NCBI RefSeq assembly: GCF_003544895.1
Contig: NZ_CP032125.1
Location: 510,001-574,000, forward strand
DNA: 64,000 nt
Source of the DNA: Profundibacter amoris
Lineage (GTDB): Bacteria; Pseudomonadota; Alphaproteobacteria; Rhodobacterales; Rhodobacteraceae
Direction of reading: 5' to 3'
A program made the translations under genes and the position numbers. Shown piece after piece: positions 26,737 through 35,743 of this stretch (its first letter is position 1; each line of letters starts with the position of its first letter). A model generated the notes under the pieces. The model saw only the letters and a program-made list of their open reading frames with translations. It had not been told where the DNA came from and did no database searches.

Positions 26737-28192
26737 TACCGCCATCCTGCTGACCATGCTGATCCCCGCTGCGGCCTCGATCGGCAACCTGCTGCTGCGC
26801 AACCACGCGAACCTGCGCGACAGCATGACCCTGGGTGCTGCTGCGGCCACCTTTGCCACGGTGCTAGTGATCCTGTCCAATGTGGGTAACGGAACGACCG
26901 AGGCCTTCAGCCTGCTGACCGTTTTCCCCGGCCTTGATATCGCGTTTAACGTCGAGCCGCTGGGCCTGATGTTTGCCATCATCGCGTCCGGTCTGTGGAT
27001 CCTGACGCATATCTACGGCGTCGGCTATATGCGCGGCAATAACGAAGACAACCACACCCGTTTCTTTGCCAGCTTCTCGCTGGCCATCGGTGCTGTGATG
27101 GGGCTGGCGTTTTCGGCCAATATGTTCACGCTGTTCCTGTTCTATGAAATGCTGACCCTGTCCACCTATCCGCTGGTCGCCCACAAAGGCACACCCGAAG
27201 CCATTAGCGGCGCACGCACCTATCTGGGCATCCTGATGGGCACCTCGATTGGCTTGCTGCTGGTCGCGGTGATCTGGACCTACACCATCACCGGCACGCT
27301 GGACTTTACCCAAGGCGGCATCCTGCGCGGCCACATCGCCGGACCGATGGTGGCACTGCTGTTGGGGCTGTATGCGTTTGGCATCGGCAAGGCGGCACTG
27401 ATGCCCTTCCACCGCTGGCTGCCCGCCGCGATGGTGGCCCCCACACCGGTCAGCGCCCTGTTGCACGCGGTTGCGGTGGTCAAGGCGGGCGTGTTCACCA
27501 TGCTGAAGGTCGGCATCTACATCTTCGGCATCGATTTTCTGGCCGAAACGGGGGCTTCCGAATGGCTGATGTGGGTGGCGGCCTATACTATTATCGCGGC
27601 CTCGATCGTGGCGATGACCAAGGACAACCTGAAGGCGCGGCTGGCCTATTCCACCATCAGCCAACTGTCCTACATCACCCTTGGCATGGCGCTGGCCACA
27701 TCCATGGGGGCGCTGGGCGGCGGGATGCATATTGCCATGCACGCGATGGGCAAGATCACTTTGTTCATGTGTGCCGGATCAATCTATGTTGCAACGCATA
27801 AAACTAACATCAGCCAGATGAACGGCCTTGGACGGATCATGCCGATCACCTATGGCGCGTTCCTGATCGGGGCATTGTCGATCATCGGCCTGCCACCGCT
27901 GGGCGGATCGTGGAGCAAATGGCTGTTGATCGTCGGTGCGGCGGACGCAGGCCAACAGGTGATGATCGCGGTGCTGATGCTGAGTTCCCTGTTGAACGTG
28001 GCCTATCTGCTGTCGATCGTCGGCAAAGGGTTCTTTTGGCCTGCAAAAGCGGGCGAGGCCACTGTGATCAGGGAATCCCCGACATTGGTCTGGCTGCCGC
28101 CAGCCATCACCGCGTTTGGCTGTTTGCTGCTGTTTTTCTATGCCACCGACATCAGGGATTTCCTGATGCCGATTGTGGGAGGGATGCGGTGA
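26726..28192 (+). CDS. Proton antiporter-M domain subunit, copy 2
   Basis: A 488-residue NuoM/N-like subunit starting at GTG 26726 inside the end of mrpD. It carries YEMLTLSTYPLVAHKG, GKAALMPFHRWLPAAMVAPTPVSALLHAV and KARLAYSTISQLSYI, so its key Glu and Lys positions are intact and it can be an active proton channel. Its role next to mrpD may be that of the MrpA N-terminal part. Confidence 0.9.
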   Translation: METNTAILLTMLIPAAASIGNLLLRNHANLRDSMTLGAAAATFATVLVILSNVGNGTTEAFSLLTVFPGLDIAFNVEPLGLMFAIIASGLWILTHIYGVGYMRGNNEDNHTRFFASFSLAIGAVMGLAFSANMFTLFLFYEMLTLSTYPLVAHKGTPEAISGARTYLGILMGTSIGLLLVAVIWTYTITGTLDFTQGGILRGHIAGPMVALLLGLYAFGIGKAALMPFHRWLPAAMVAPTPVSALLHAVAVVKAGVFTMLKVGIYIFGIDFLAETGASEWLMWVAAYTIIAASIVAMTKDNLKARLAYSTISQLSYITLGMALATSMGALGGGMHIAMHAMGKITLFMCAGSIYVATHKTNISQMNGLGRIMPITYGAFLIGALSIIGLPPLGGSWSKWLLIVGAADAGQQVMIAVLMLSSLLNVAYLLSIVGKGFFWPAKAGEATVIRESPTLVWLPPAITAFGCLLLFFYATDIRDFLMPIVGGMR

Positions 28193-28218
28193 ATTCGCTG
28201 ACTGTAATATCCGCGCTA

Positions 28219-28290
28219 CGCAGTCCCGCACCTGATGCGGGACCTTCCCCGTTGCAGGCAAAGAGGTCCCGTATCAGGTGCGGGACTGCG
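28219..28290. repeat. REP/BIME-like inverted repeat inside the antiporter operon
   Basis: Arms of 26 bp at 28219-28244 and 28265-28290 are complementary at 25 of 26 positions and separated by 20 bp. Each arm itself contains a short perfect palindrome, GTCCCGCA...TGCGGGAC. This is the layout of a REP-type doublet. It sits in the only sizeable gap of the operon (28193-28327), where it could attenuate or stabilise the transcript. Confidence 0.75.
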
Positions 28291-28327
28291 CGTCTTATCT
28301 CCTTTACCACTGCGGCAGGAGGCTGTC

Positions 28328-28672
28328 ATGTCAGACCCTAAAGACAACCCCGATACCTACCCCGCCCTTGGCCGGATGCTGCTGTGGGTTGATAAACCGG
28401 GCAGTGCGACCAAGATTTTTTGGGCGCTGGCCGTGGTTTGCGGGTTGTTGTTTCTGGTTGATTTCACCTACGAGAAACATGGCTATTTCCATATCGAGGA
28501 CCTGCCGGGGTTTTTCGGCTTTTACGGGTTTATCATGTTTACGGGCCTGATCCTTGCTGCCAAAGGTTTGCGCGTGCTGATCAAACGGCCCGAGGATTAC
28601 TACGGCGACAAGGCCGTGGACCGCGAGGAATATCCCGAAGCGGAACTGGAAAAGGTCGATTATGATGCTTGA
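28328..28672 (+). CDS. Small two-helix membrane protein of the antiporter operon
   Basis: A 114-residue protein with two hydrophobic helices (about 37-52 and 66-83), an acidic C-terminal tail rich in Glu and Asp, and no named domain I recall. The start ATG at 28328 has AGGAGG nine bases upstream; the frame is open earlier but crosses the repeat element. Conserved position between two large antiporter subunits suggests an accessory subunit. It overlaps the next gene by 11 bp. Confidence 0.8.
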   Translation: MSDPKDNPDTYPALGRMLLWVDKPGSATKIFWALAVVCGLLFLVDFTYEKHGYFHIEDLPGFFGFYGFIMFTGLILAAKGLRVLIKRPEDYYGDKAVDREEYPEAELEKVDYDA

Positions 28673-30362
28673 CCAGATCCCCACCGCTTACCTGTTCTTT
28701 GCCGCCGCCATTGTGCTGCTGGCACTGCCCAAAGGCCGGCTGCGGGCGGGGTTGTTGCTGATTGTGCCGGTGATTGCCGCATGGCAAGTCTGGAGTATGC
28801 CGCTGGGGATGCATTATGCGGTGCCGCTGTTCGGGTTCGAACTGGAATTGATGCGGGTCGATAAACTGGCCCGCGTGTTCGGGCTGATCTTTAGTCTGGC
28901 GGCGTTTCTGGGCAACCTATACGCATGGCATGTGCGCGATACGGTGCAGCAGGTGGCGGCACTGCTTTATGCCGGTTCGGCCATCGGCGCGGTGTTTGCC
29001 GGTGATCTGATCACGCTGTTTTTCTATTGGGAAGGCACGGCGATTGCCTCGGTTTTCCTGATCTGGGCGCGGCGAACAGAAGGGGCGTTCCATACGGGGA
29101 TGCGCTATTTGATTATCCAGATCGGATCAGGCGTGATCCTGCTGGCCGGTGTGGCGCTGGTATACCGCGACACGGGGTCGATTGTGTTTGAAACCATGAC
29201 GCTGGGGTCGCTTGGCACATGGCTGATCTTTCTGTCGTTCGGAATCAAGGCCGCCTTTCCGTTACTGCACAACTGGTTGCAGGACAGCTATCCGGCGGCG
29301 ACGATCACAGGCACGGTGATCCTGTCGGCCTTTACCACAAAGCTGGCGATTTATGCATTGGCACGCGGGTTCGCGGGCACCGAAATCCTGATCTATATCG
29401 GCGTGGTGATGGCCGTATTCCCGATCTTCTTTGCCGAGATCGAAAACGACCTGCGCCGCGTGCTGGCCTATAGCCTGAACAACCAGTTGGGGTTCATGGT
29501 GGTGGGCATCGGCATCGGGTCAGAAATGGCGCTGAACGGCACAGCGGCGCACGCATTCGCGCATATCCTGTACAAGGCGCTGTTGTTCATGTCGGTCGGG
29601 GCGGTGATGTATCGCACCGGCACGTCCAAAGCCTCCGAATTGGGCGGGCTATATCGCACCATGCCCAAAACCGCGATGTTCTGTCTGGTGGGGGCGGCTT
29701 CGATTTCGGCCTTTCCGCTGTTTTCCGGCTTTGTCACCAAATCCATCATTCTGGACGAAGCGGCGTCCGGCGGGATGATCATCGTCTGGCTGGCGCTGGT
29801 GTTTGCCTCGGCCGGTGTTTTGTCCCACTCAGGCATCAAGATCCCCTTCTTCATGTTCTTTGCCCATGACAGCGGCAAACGGCCAAAAGAGGCGCCAACG
29901 CATATGTTGCTGGCAATGGGGCTAACAGCCGCGCTGTGCATTGCCATCGGCGTTTATCCCGCCCCCCTATATGCCCTGCTGCCGTTCGAGGTGGATTTCA
30001 CCCCCTACACCACCAGCCACGTTGTCGGCCAGTTGCAATTGCTGCTGTTCGCTCTGCTGGCCTTTGGCATATTGATGCGCACCGGCATCCATCCGCCGGA
30101 AGTGCGGGCAATCAATCTGGATACGGACTGGAGTTATCGCTGGCTGCTGCCCCGCATCATCCGCAAGGTTGCCGCTGTGGTAAGCGGTGTCTGGACGGGC
30201 ACATTGGGTTTCCTCGTACGACGAGTAAAGGATATTATCGCAGGGCTATACCATTCGCACGGCCCCGAAGGGCGCATGGCAAGTACATGGCCCACCGGGT
30301 CAATGGTGATCTGGATATCGGTTCTGCTGGGCGCGACTTTGATTGTCAGTTTCTTTAGCTGA
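28662..30362 (+). CDS. Proton antiporter-M domain subunit, copy 3
   Basis: A 566-residue NuoL/M-like subunit, the longest of the three. It shows the YWEGTAIASVFLIWARR Glu helix, FGIKAAFPLLHNWLQDSYPAATITGTV with the key Lys, and ENDLRRVLAYSLNNQLGFM. Extra C-terminal helices (about 460-566) are reminiscent of the lateral-helix end of NuoL. Start is one of two tandem ATGs inside the preceding gene. It is the last gene of the operon; a double-hairpin element follows 5 bp after the stop. Confidence 0.9.
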   Translation: MMLDQIPTAYLFFAAAIVLLALPKGRLRAGLLLIVPVIAAWQVWSMPLGMHYAVPLFGFELELMRVDKLARVFGLIFSLAAFLGNLYAWHVRDTVQQVAALLYAGSAIGAVFAGDLITLFFYWEGTAIASVFLIWARRTEGAFHTGMRYLIIQIGSGVILLAGVALVYRDTGSIVFETMTLGSLGTWLIFLSFGIKAAFPLLHNWLQDSYPAATITGTVILSAFTTKLAIYALARGFAGTEILIYIGVVMAVFPIFFAEIENDLRRVLAYSLNNQLGFMVVGIGIGSEMALNGTAAHAFAHILYKALLFMSVGAVMYRTGTSKASELGGLYRTMPKTAMFCLVGAASISAFPLFSGFVTKSIILDEAASGGMIIVWLALVFASAGVLSHSGIKIPFFMFFAHDSGKRPKEAPTHMLLAMGLTAALCIAIGVYPAPLYALLPFEVDFTPYTTSHVVGQLQLLLFALLAFGILMRTGIHPPEVRAINLDTDWSYRWLLPRIIRKVAAVVSGVWTGTLGFLVRRVKDIIAGLYHSHGPEGRMASTWPTGSMVIWISVLLGATLIVSFFS

Positions 30363-30367
30363 ACGGG

Positions 30368-30411
30368 CTGTTTTCTTAAAAAGAAAACAGACGAAATCTT
30401 GCGCAGATTTC
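30368..30411. repeat. Double-hairpin intergenic element, copy 2 (terminator of the antiporter operon)
   Basis: A palindrome CTGTTTTCTT-AAA-AAGAAAACAG (30368-30390) is followed by GAAATCT-TGCGC-AGATTTC (30393-30411). The same two-part design occurs at 19641-19682. The position immediately after the operon's last stop codon suggests a terminator or 3'-end stabiliser. The rest of the gap to kpsT (30412-30612) shows nothing else I can name. Confidence 0.7.
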
Positions 30412-30612
30412 GGGTGCGTCCGGCCAAGCGTGAAATCTGTCGCTGAAACTGGTGCAATCCGGCAAAAAATGCAACAAATCCGGCGTATTTCCCCTGTTGC
30501 TGTTGGAATTTCGGGAATACTCCCGACATAACAGATGAATAGGCCGTGCAGAAGAAATTAACAAAAACCTGTTAGAACGCACGGTGCCAATGGATGCTAT
30601 ACCGGAGCATAA

Positions 30613-31266
30613 ATGCTCGAATTTATAAATGTCAGCAAGTCCTTCTGGACCGGCAAACAGCGCAAGGTGATCCTTGATCGCGCATCTTTTCGTGTGGAGT
30701 TGGGTAATTCCATGGGAATTCTGGCCAAGAATGGCACCGGAAAAACAACGTTGATAAACATGGTTGCCGGGCTTGAAAAACCGGATGAAGGGCAAATCAT
30801 AAAAAATTGCCGTGTTTCGTTCCCGCTGGGGTTTATGGGGGGGGTGATCAGCAAGCTGTCGGCGATGGAGAATTCACGCTATATAGCGCGGCTGTACGGG
30901 CTGGATCCAGACTATATTGAAGCGTTCTGTCGCTGGATGTGCGATCTGGATGAGTATTTCGACATGCCGGTAGGCACATATAGTCAGGGAATGCGATCCA
31001 GGTTCAGTTTTTCACTCATGCTGGCGCTGGATTTTGATCTATATCTTATTGACGAAGGGATGCCGTCGACAACCGACGCCGAATTCAATAAAAGGGCGGG
31101 TGATATTCTGCGTGAAAGGTTGGAAACCACAACTGTTCTGATTGTTTCGCACAAACCTGAAACGCTGGAGAAATATTGCCGTTCGGCGGCTGTCCTTCGG
31201 GAGGGCCAACTGCACATGTTTGATACTTTGGAAGAGGCAAAGCAACTTTATGACTATGAAGCCTAG
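30613..31266 (+). CDS. kpsT: Capsular polysaccharide export ABC ATPase (KpsT-like)
   Basis: A 217-residue ATPase that would energise export of a group 2-type capsule. Walker A is GILAKNGTGKTT (35-46), the signature is SQGMRSR and Walker B is DLYLIDE. Short length and the FPLGFMGG segment match KpsT/Wzt-type exporters. GGAG precedes the ATG. A run of eight G at 30837-30844 lies inside the frame (codons for MGGV). No kpsM permease gene is adjacent, so its partner must be elsewhere. It overlaps kpsE by 17 bp. Confidence 0.85.
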   Translation: MLEFINVSKSFWTGKQRKVILDRASFRVELGNSMGILAKNGTGKTTLINMVAGLEKPDEGQIIKNCRVSFPLGFMGGVISKLSAMENSRYIARLYGLDPDYIEAFCRWMCDLDEYFDMPVGTYSQGMRSRFSFSLMLALDFDLYLIDEGMPSTTDAEFNKRAGDILRERLETTTVLIVSHKPETLEKYCRSAAVLREGQLHMFDTLEEAKQLYDYEA

Positions 31267-32803
31267 AGCCAAAAAATACAGGATTCGCGGCAGTGGCCCC
31301 CTTAACGGTTCTTCTGGTGAAAAAGGGGAAGCGGGCAAGGGTGTTAGCGGTGAAGTCAGCGATGCCCGCGAAGTTTCTGTCGAGCAGGAGATACAGGAAA
31401 TCCGAAAAGAGGGCCTGACCGGCCGCCAGTTGCGAATGGCCCGTAGGGTGGCGCAAAAACACGGGCTGAAGGCGACGTCGGATTTTGACGCTGTCAGACT
31501 GCTGCGCGCCAAAGGTGTTGATCCGTTCCAGCGCGGAAATGCGATCATCGCAACTGAAAACAATAGCGATGGGGCAGGGGGCAGGACCCAACTTCCCCAA
31601 ACTGTACCGCTGGCAAAAACCAATTTGCCCTCAACCAATGTGGACACTGCTGGCGCGCGCGCCAAAGCCATATTGGAAGTTCAGCGTGATATTGCGCGAC
31701 GTCGTCGGCGTAGACTGTTCCTGCTGTTTACGCGGCTGGCATTTTTTGTGCTGCTGCCGACAATTCTGGTTGGATATTACTTTTACAATATTGCCACGCC
31801 GATGTATTCGACGACATCTCAATTCGTCATTCAAAAAGCTGACTCGCAAGGCGGGAGCAAGATTGGCAGCCTGTTTGGCGGCACGGGATTGGCCACCTCG
31901 CAGGATTCTATTACCGTGCAAAGCTATCTTCAGTCACGGGACGCAATGTTGCGTCTGGATCGGGAATATGGCTTCAAGGCACATTTTTCACAGGACTGGA
32001 TCGATCCGATCCAGCGGCTCGATCCTGACGCCACGAATGAACAGACTTACAGACTGTACAAACGCCATGTGATCCTAAGCTATGATCCGACAGAAGGCAT
32101 TGTCAAAATGGAGGTGATTGCCGCTGATCCCGATACAAGTGTCCTATATTCAAATGCCCTGATTTCCTATGCAGAAGAGCAGGTGGATCATATGACATCC
32201 CGCATGCGCGACGACCAAATGAAAGGTGCAGAGGATAATTATTCGGAGGCCAAGGAACAGCTGGATATAGCGCAGGAAAAGGTCAATTCGTTGCAGGAAA
32301 CCTTGCAAATAATCAACACCGAGGTCGAGGTTGCCCTGCTTACAAATAGCATAGCACTTCTGGAACAGGAATTGCTGCAAGCTGAACTTTCACTGGAAGA
32401 GCTACGATCCAACCCGCGTCCGAACCCGGCCAAACTGGCCCCTTTGGAACGCAAGGTTAATTCACTGAAAAGCAAGATTCAGGAAGTGCGCGGGAAACTT
32501 GTCTCCAATTCAGGCAATGATGTTTCCGTTGCACGTAGAACCAGCGAATTGCGCGGCGCCGAAAGAGAGGTGGAAACGCGCACCATGATGCTGGAAGCCG
32601 CCTTGCAGCAGTTGGAAAATTCCCGCGTCGAGGCAAACCGGCAAACCAGATATCTTTCAATGGGGGTTTCCCCGGTTAAGCCTGACGAAGCAGCATACCC
32701 GCGAAAATTCGAAAATACCTTATTGGCGCTTCTTATCTTTTCGGGTGCCTATCTTATGATTTCCCTGACGGCTTCGATCCTGCGGGAACAGGTTTCATCC
32801 TGA
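31250..32803 (+). CDS. kpsE: Capsule export inner-membrane protein (KpsE-like)
   Basis: A 517-residue polysaccharide co-polymerase/export protein. After a low-complexity cytoplasmic N-terminus (about 1-140) come a membrane helix (about 160-180, LAFFVLLPTILVGYYFY), a periplasmic region beginning YSTTSQFVIQK, a long coiled coil (about 320-440) and a second membrane helix near the end (LLALLIFSGAYLMISLTASI). The unusually long N-terminal extension is charged and probably disordered. ATG at 31250 lies inside kpsT; the ATG two codons later is equally possible. Confidence 0.85.
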   Translation: MTMKPRAKKYRIRGSGPLNGSSGEKGEAGKGVSGEVSDAREVSVEQEIQEIRKEGLTGRQLRMARRVAQKHGLKATSDFDAVRLLRAKGVDPFQRGNAIIATENNSDGAGGRTQLPQTVPLAKTNLPSTNVDTAGARAKAILEVQRDIARRRRRRLFLLFTRLAFFVLLPTILVGYYFYNIATPMYSTTSQFVIQKADSQGGSKIGSLFGGTGLATSQDSITVQSYLQSRDAMLRLDREYGFKAHFSQDWIDPIQRLDPDATNEQTYRLYKRHVILSYDPTEGIVKMEVIAADPDTSVLYSNALISYAEEQVDHMTSRMRDDQMKGAEDNYSEAKEQLDIAQEKVNSLQETLQIINTEVEVALLTNSIALLEQELLQAELSLEELRSNPRPNPAKLAPLERKVNSLKSKIQEVRGKLVSNSGNDVSVARRTSELRGAEREVETRTMMLEAALQQLENSRVEANRQTRYLSMGVSPVKPDEAAYPRKFENTLLALLIFSGAYLMISLTASILREQVSS

Positions 32804-32834
32804 AGCCGATCTATTCAATAGCGAGATATACAAA

Positions 32835-34331
32835 GTGACAAAACCAAGACAGCAGGTCGCCGAGAACACCTGGGAATTCCTACGTGACGCAATGATCACA
32901 CCAACCGGTTTTCGCGAGTATGACGCCCGCTGGAAATACCCCGAGGATATCAATCTGGCCGGCATCACAGCACTTGGCCTTGGCCTTGGCACCCAGATGC
33001 GCAATCGGGGGATCGAACCCGTCATTGCCGTTGGCAATGATTACCGCGACTATTCCCTGTCAATCAAAAACGCCCTGATGCTGGGGCTGATGCAGGCCGG
33101 CATCTATGTCAAAGACATCGGCCCGGCCTTGTCGCCGATGGCCTATTTCTCCCAGTTCCATCTGGATGCCCCTGCGGTGGCGATGGTCACGGCCAGCCAT
33201 AATCCGAACGGATGGACCGGTGTTAAAATGGGCTTTGAACGCCCGTTGACCCACGGCCCCGACGAAATGGCCGAACTGCGCGATATCGTGATGAGTGGGC
33301 ATGGCAAACCGCATGACGGCGGGCGCTATGAATTTGTTGACGGGGTGAAAGAAGCATACCTTGACGATCTGGTTGGTGATTTCAAAATGTCCCGTCCGCT
33401 CAAGGTGGTCTGTGCCACGGGCAACGGTACCGCCAGTGCCTTTGCGCCGGAACTGTTTGAACGTATTGGTGTCGAAGTGGTGCCGCTGCACAATGAACTG
33501 GACTACAGTTTTCCGCATTACAATCCGAACCCCGAAGCAATGGAAATGTTGCACGATATGGCGGCGGCGGTCACCGCCTCGGGGGCCGATCTGGCGCTGG
33601 GGTTCGATGGTGACGGGGACCGTTGCGGTGTGGTGGACGATACGGCCGAGGAAATTTTTGCGGACAAGGTGGGCGTGATCATGGCCCGCGATTTTGCGCG
33701 GCTTTACCCGAATTCCACCTTTGTGGCCGATGTGAAATCAACCGGACTTTATGCCTCGGATCCAGAGTTGCAGAAATACGGCGCCAAGGCCGATTACTGG
33801 AAAACCGGCCACAGCCATATGAAACGCCGGGTAAAGGAAATTGGTGCGCTGGCGGGGTTCGAGAAATCCGGCCACTACTTTCTGGCCGAACCGATTGGTC
33901 GTGGCTATGACTGCGGGCTGCGGGTAGCGGTGGAAATCTGCAAGCTGCTGGACCGCAACCCGGATAAATCCATGTCAGACCTGCGCCGCGCCCTGCCGCA
34001 AACATGGGCCACGCCCACCATGTCGCCCTATTGCGCCGATACCGAGAAATACGAGGTGCTGGAGCGGCTGGTGGCCAAGCTGGTGCAGCGGCACAAGGAC
34101 GGTGGCAGCATCGCAGGGCGCAAGATTACACAGGTCGTCACGGTGAACGGCGCGCGGGTTATTCTGGACAACGGCGCATGGGGGCTGGTGCGGGCCTCGT
34201 CCAACACGCCAAATCTAGTGGTGGTCTGCGAAAGCCCCGAAAGCGACGTCGAGATGCGGGCGATCTTTGCCGATATTGACGCGGTGATCCGCACGGAACC
34301 TGCTGTCGGGGATTATGACCAGACATTTTGA
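32835..34331 (+). CDS. Phosphomannomutase/phosphoglucomutase
   Basis: Interconverts hexose 1- and 6-phosphates, supplying GDP-mannose or UDP-glucose for surface glycans. The 498-residue alpha-D-phosphohexomutase has its phosphoserine S121 in TASHNPNGW, the magnesium loop GFDGDGDRC (Asp 258, 260, 262) and the sugar-binding FEKSGHYF motif. It starts at GTG 32835. It lies just after the capsule genes, 31 bp from kpsE, so a role in capsule precursor supply is likely. Substrate preference cannot be decided from sequence. Confidence 0.9.
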   Translation: MTKPRQQVAENTWEFLRDAMITPTGFREYDARWKYPEDINLAGITALGLGLGTQMRNRGIEPVIAVGNDYRDYSLSIKNALMLGLMQAGIYVKDIGPALSPMAYFSQFHLDAPAVAMVTASHNPNGWTGVKMGFERPLTHGPDEMAELRDIVMSGHGKPHDGGRYEFVDGVKEAYLDDLVGDFKMSRPLKVVCATGNGTASAFAPELFERIGVEVVPLHNELDYSFPHYNPNPEAMEMLHDMAAAVTASGADLALGFDGDGDRCGVVDDTAEEIFADKVGVIMARDFARLYPNSTFVADVKSTGLYASDPELQKYGAKADYWKTGHSHMKRRVKEIGALAGFEKSGHYFLAEPIGRGYDCGLRVAVEICKLLDRNPDKSMSDLRRALPQTWATPTMSPYCADTEKYEVLERLVAKLVQRHKDGGSIAGRKITQVVTVNGARVILDNGAWGLVRASSNTPNLVVVCESPESDVEMRAIFADIDAVIRTEPAVGDYDQTF

Positions 34332-34412
34332 CAGGGTCAGGAATATCTGACTGGCATTGCAAATCCGGCGCGGCTAAGGTCGCGCCAGATTATAAACAAA
34401 CGGATTGCCGCA

Positions 34413-35672
34413 ATGCGCCTGATTAAAAGCCTGCTAATACTTCTTCTGTTGTCCTTTCCTGCCGTTGCACAGGATGGTGCCGCCCAGCCCACCGGCACTA
34501 TCGAGGTTGAAGACAGCGCCCAGCAGGATGCCGCGATTGCTGTGCGCCTGCGTGACATCCTGAGTGAACTTGAAGGCTATGACGATGTAACCGTCACCGT
34601 TTCATCGGGTATTGTATCGCTGCGGGGCACGGCTCTGGATGGCGAGGCCATCACGCGACTGGGCGAGCTGGTCAGCCGGGTGGACGGTGTTGTCACCATC
34701 GAGAACGAGGTCACGGAAACCACCGATGTTGTCCAGCGCCTGAACCCCGCGATCGAGCGTTTCATCACCCGCATCAAACAGGCTGTTGCATTTATTCCCT
34801 TGGCTCTGGTCGCGTTGGTTGTTTTTGCACTGATCGTGTTTGCCGGCTTTGCCCTTGCCCGTCGCAAACAACTGTGGGACGGACTGGCCCCGAACGCCTT
34901 TATTGCCGATATTTACCGGCAGATCATACGGGTCGCGTCGATCATTGCTGCAGTCGTGGTGGCGCTGGATATTGTTGGCGCAACGGCGTTGTTATCAACC
35001 ATTCTGGGGGCCGCCGGGATCATCGGTCTGGCCATCGGTTTTGCCGTGCGTGACACGGTGGAAAACTTTATCGCCTCGATCCTGCTGTCCATGCGCCAGC
35101 CGTTCCGCCCGAATGACCTGATCGAGATCGGCGGGGATGTCGGCAAGGTCATCCGTCTGACATCGCGGGCCACGATCCTGTTGTCACTGGATGGCAACCA
35201 TATCCGTATCCCCAACGCCACTGTGTTCAAAAGCCGGATCATCAACTACACGCGCAATAAATCCCGACGGGTTACGTTTGACCAGACCGTCGATGCCGGA
35301 AAAGGATTGAAACAGCAACGCCGTGTGGTTCTGGAAACGGTCAAGGCTTTGCCTTTTGTGCTGGAAACCCCGTCCCCGAATGTATGGATTGAATCTGCGG
35401 ATGCGGACAAGGCAACTTTGCGGGTATCCCTTTGGGTGGATCAGCGTGAATCAGATGTTTCCCTGGCCCGGGGCGAAGCCATACGAAAAGTAAGGGAAGC
35501 ATTGCTGGAAGCCGCGAAAAAACCCACTGCTAGCGCAAAACGAAAGGCCGAAAAAGAGTCGATCGAAAATGTGGGCACCGAAGAAACAGCAGAACTGGAA
35601 CGCATGATCGCGTCCGAACGCGGCGAAACCGAAGCAGGAGACCTGCTGAACAGGGACGCATTGGAAGAATAA
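34413..35672 (+). CDS. MscS-family channel with N-terminal BON domain
   Basis: A 419-residue small-conductance mechanosensitive channel homologue. A signal peptide (about 1-20, LLILLLLSFPAVAQ) is followed by a BON domain in the periplasm (about 38-98, VRLRDILSELEGYDDVTVTV...). Three membrane helices follow; the pore helix is the Gly/Ala-rich ILGAAGIIGLAIGFAVRDTVENF. A cytoplasmic beta domain with PFRPNDLIEIGG comes next, and a charged C-terminal tail ends the protein. The BON domain may tie gating to the envelope. Confidence 0.9.
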   Translation: MRLIKSLLILLLLSFPAVAQDGAAQPTGTIEVEDSAQQDAAIAVRLRDILSELEGYDDVTVTVSSGIVSLRGTALDGEAITRLGELVSRVDGVVTIENEVTETTDVVQRLNPAIERFITRIKQAVAFIPLALVALVVFALIVFAGFALARRKQLWDGLAPNAFIADIYRQIIRVASIIAAVVVALDIVGATALLSTILGAAGIIGLAIGFAVRDTVENFIASILLSMRQPFRPNDLIEIGGDVGKVIRLTSRATILLSLDGNHIRIPNATVFKSRIINYTRNKSRRVTFDQTVDAGKGLKQQRRVVLETVKALPFVLETPSPNVWIESADADKATLRVSLWVDQRESDVSLARGEAIRKVREALLEAAKKPTASAKRKAEKESIENVGTEETAELERMIASERGETEAGDLLNRDALEE

Positions 35673-35704
35673 ATCGGGTTGAAAAATTTTTCTCATTTCA
35701 GGGC

Positions 35705-35733
35705 TTGAAGAGTCTCTCGGTCCATCGTATTTA
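35705..35733 (+). promoter_or_regulatory. Promoter of tRNA-Gln
   Basis: TTGAAG (35705-35710), a 17-bp spacer, TATTTA (35728-35733). The tRNA 5' end is 10 bp further on, as usual for a tRNA transcribed from its own promoter. Confidence 0.5.
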
Positions 35734-35743
35734 CCCGACAAGT

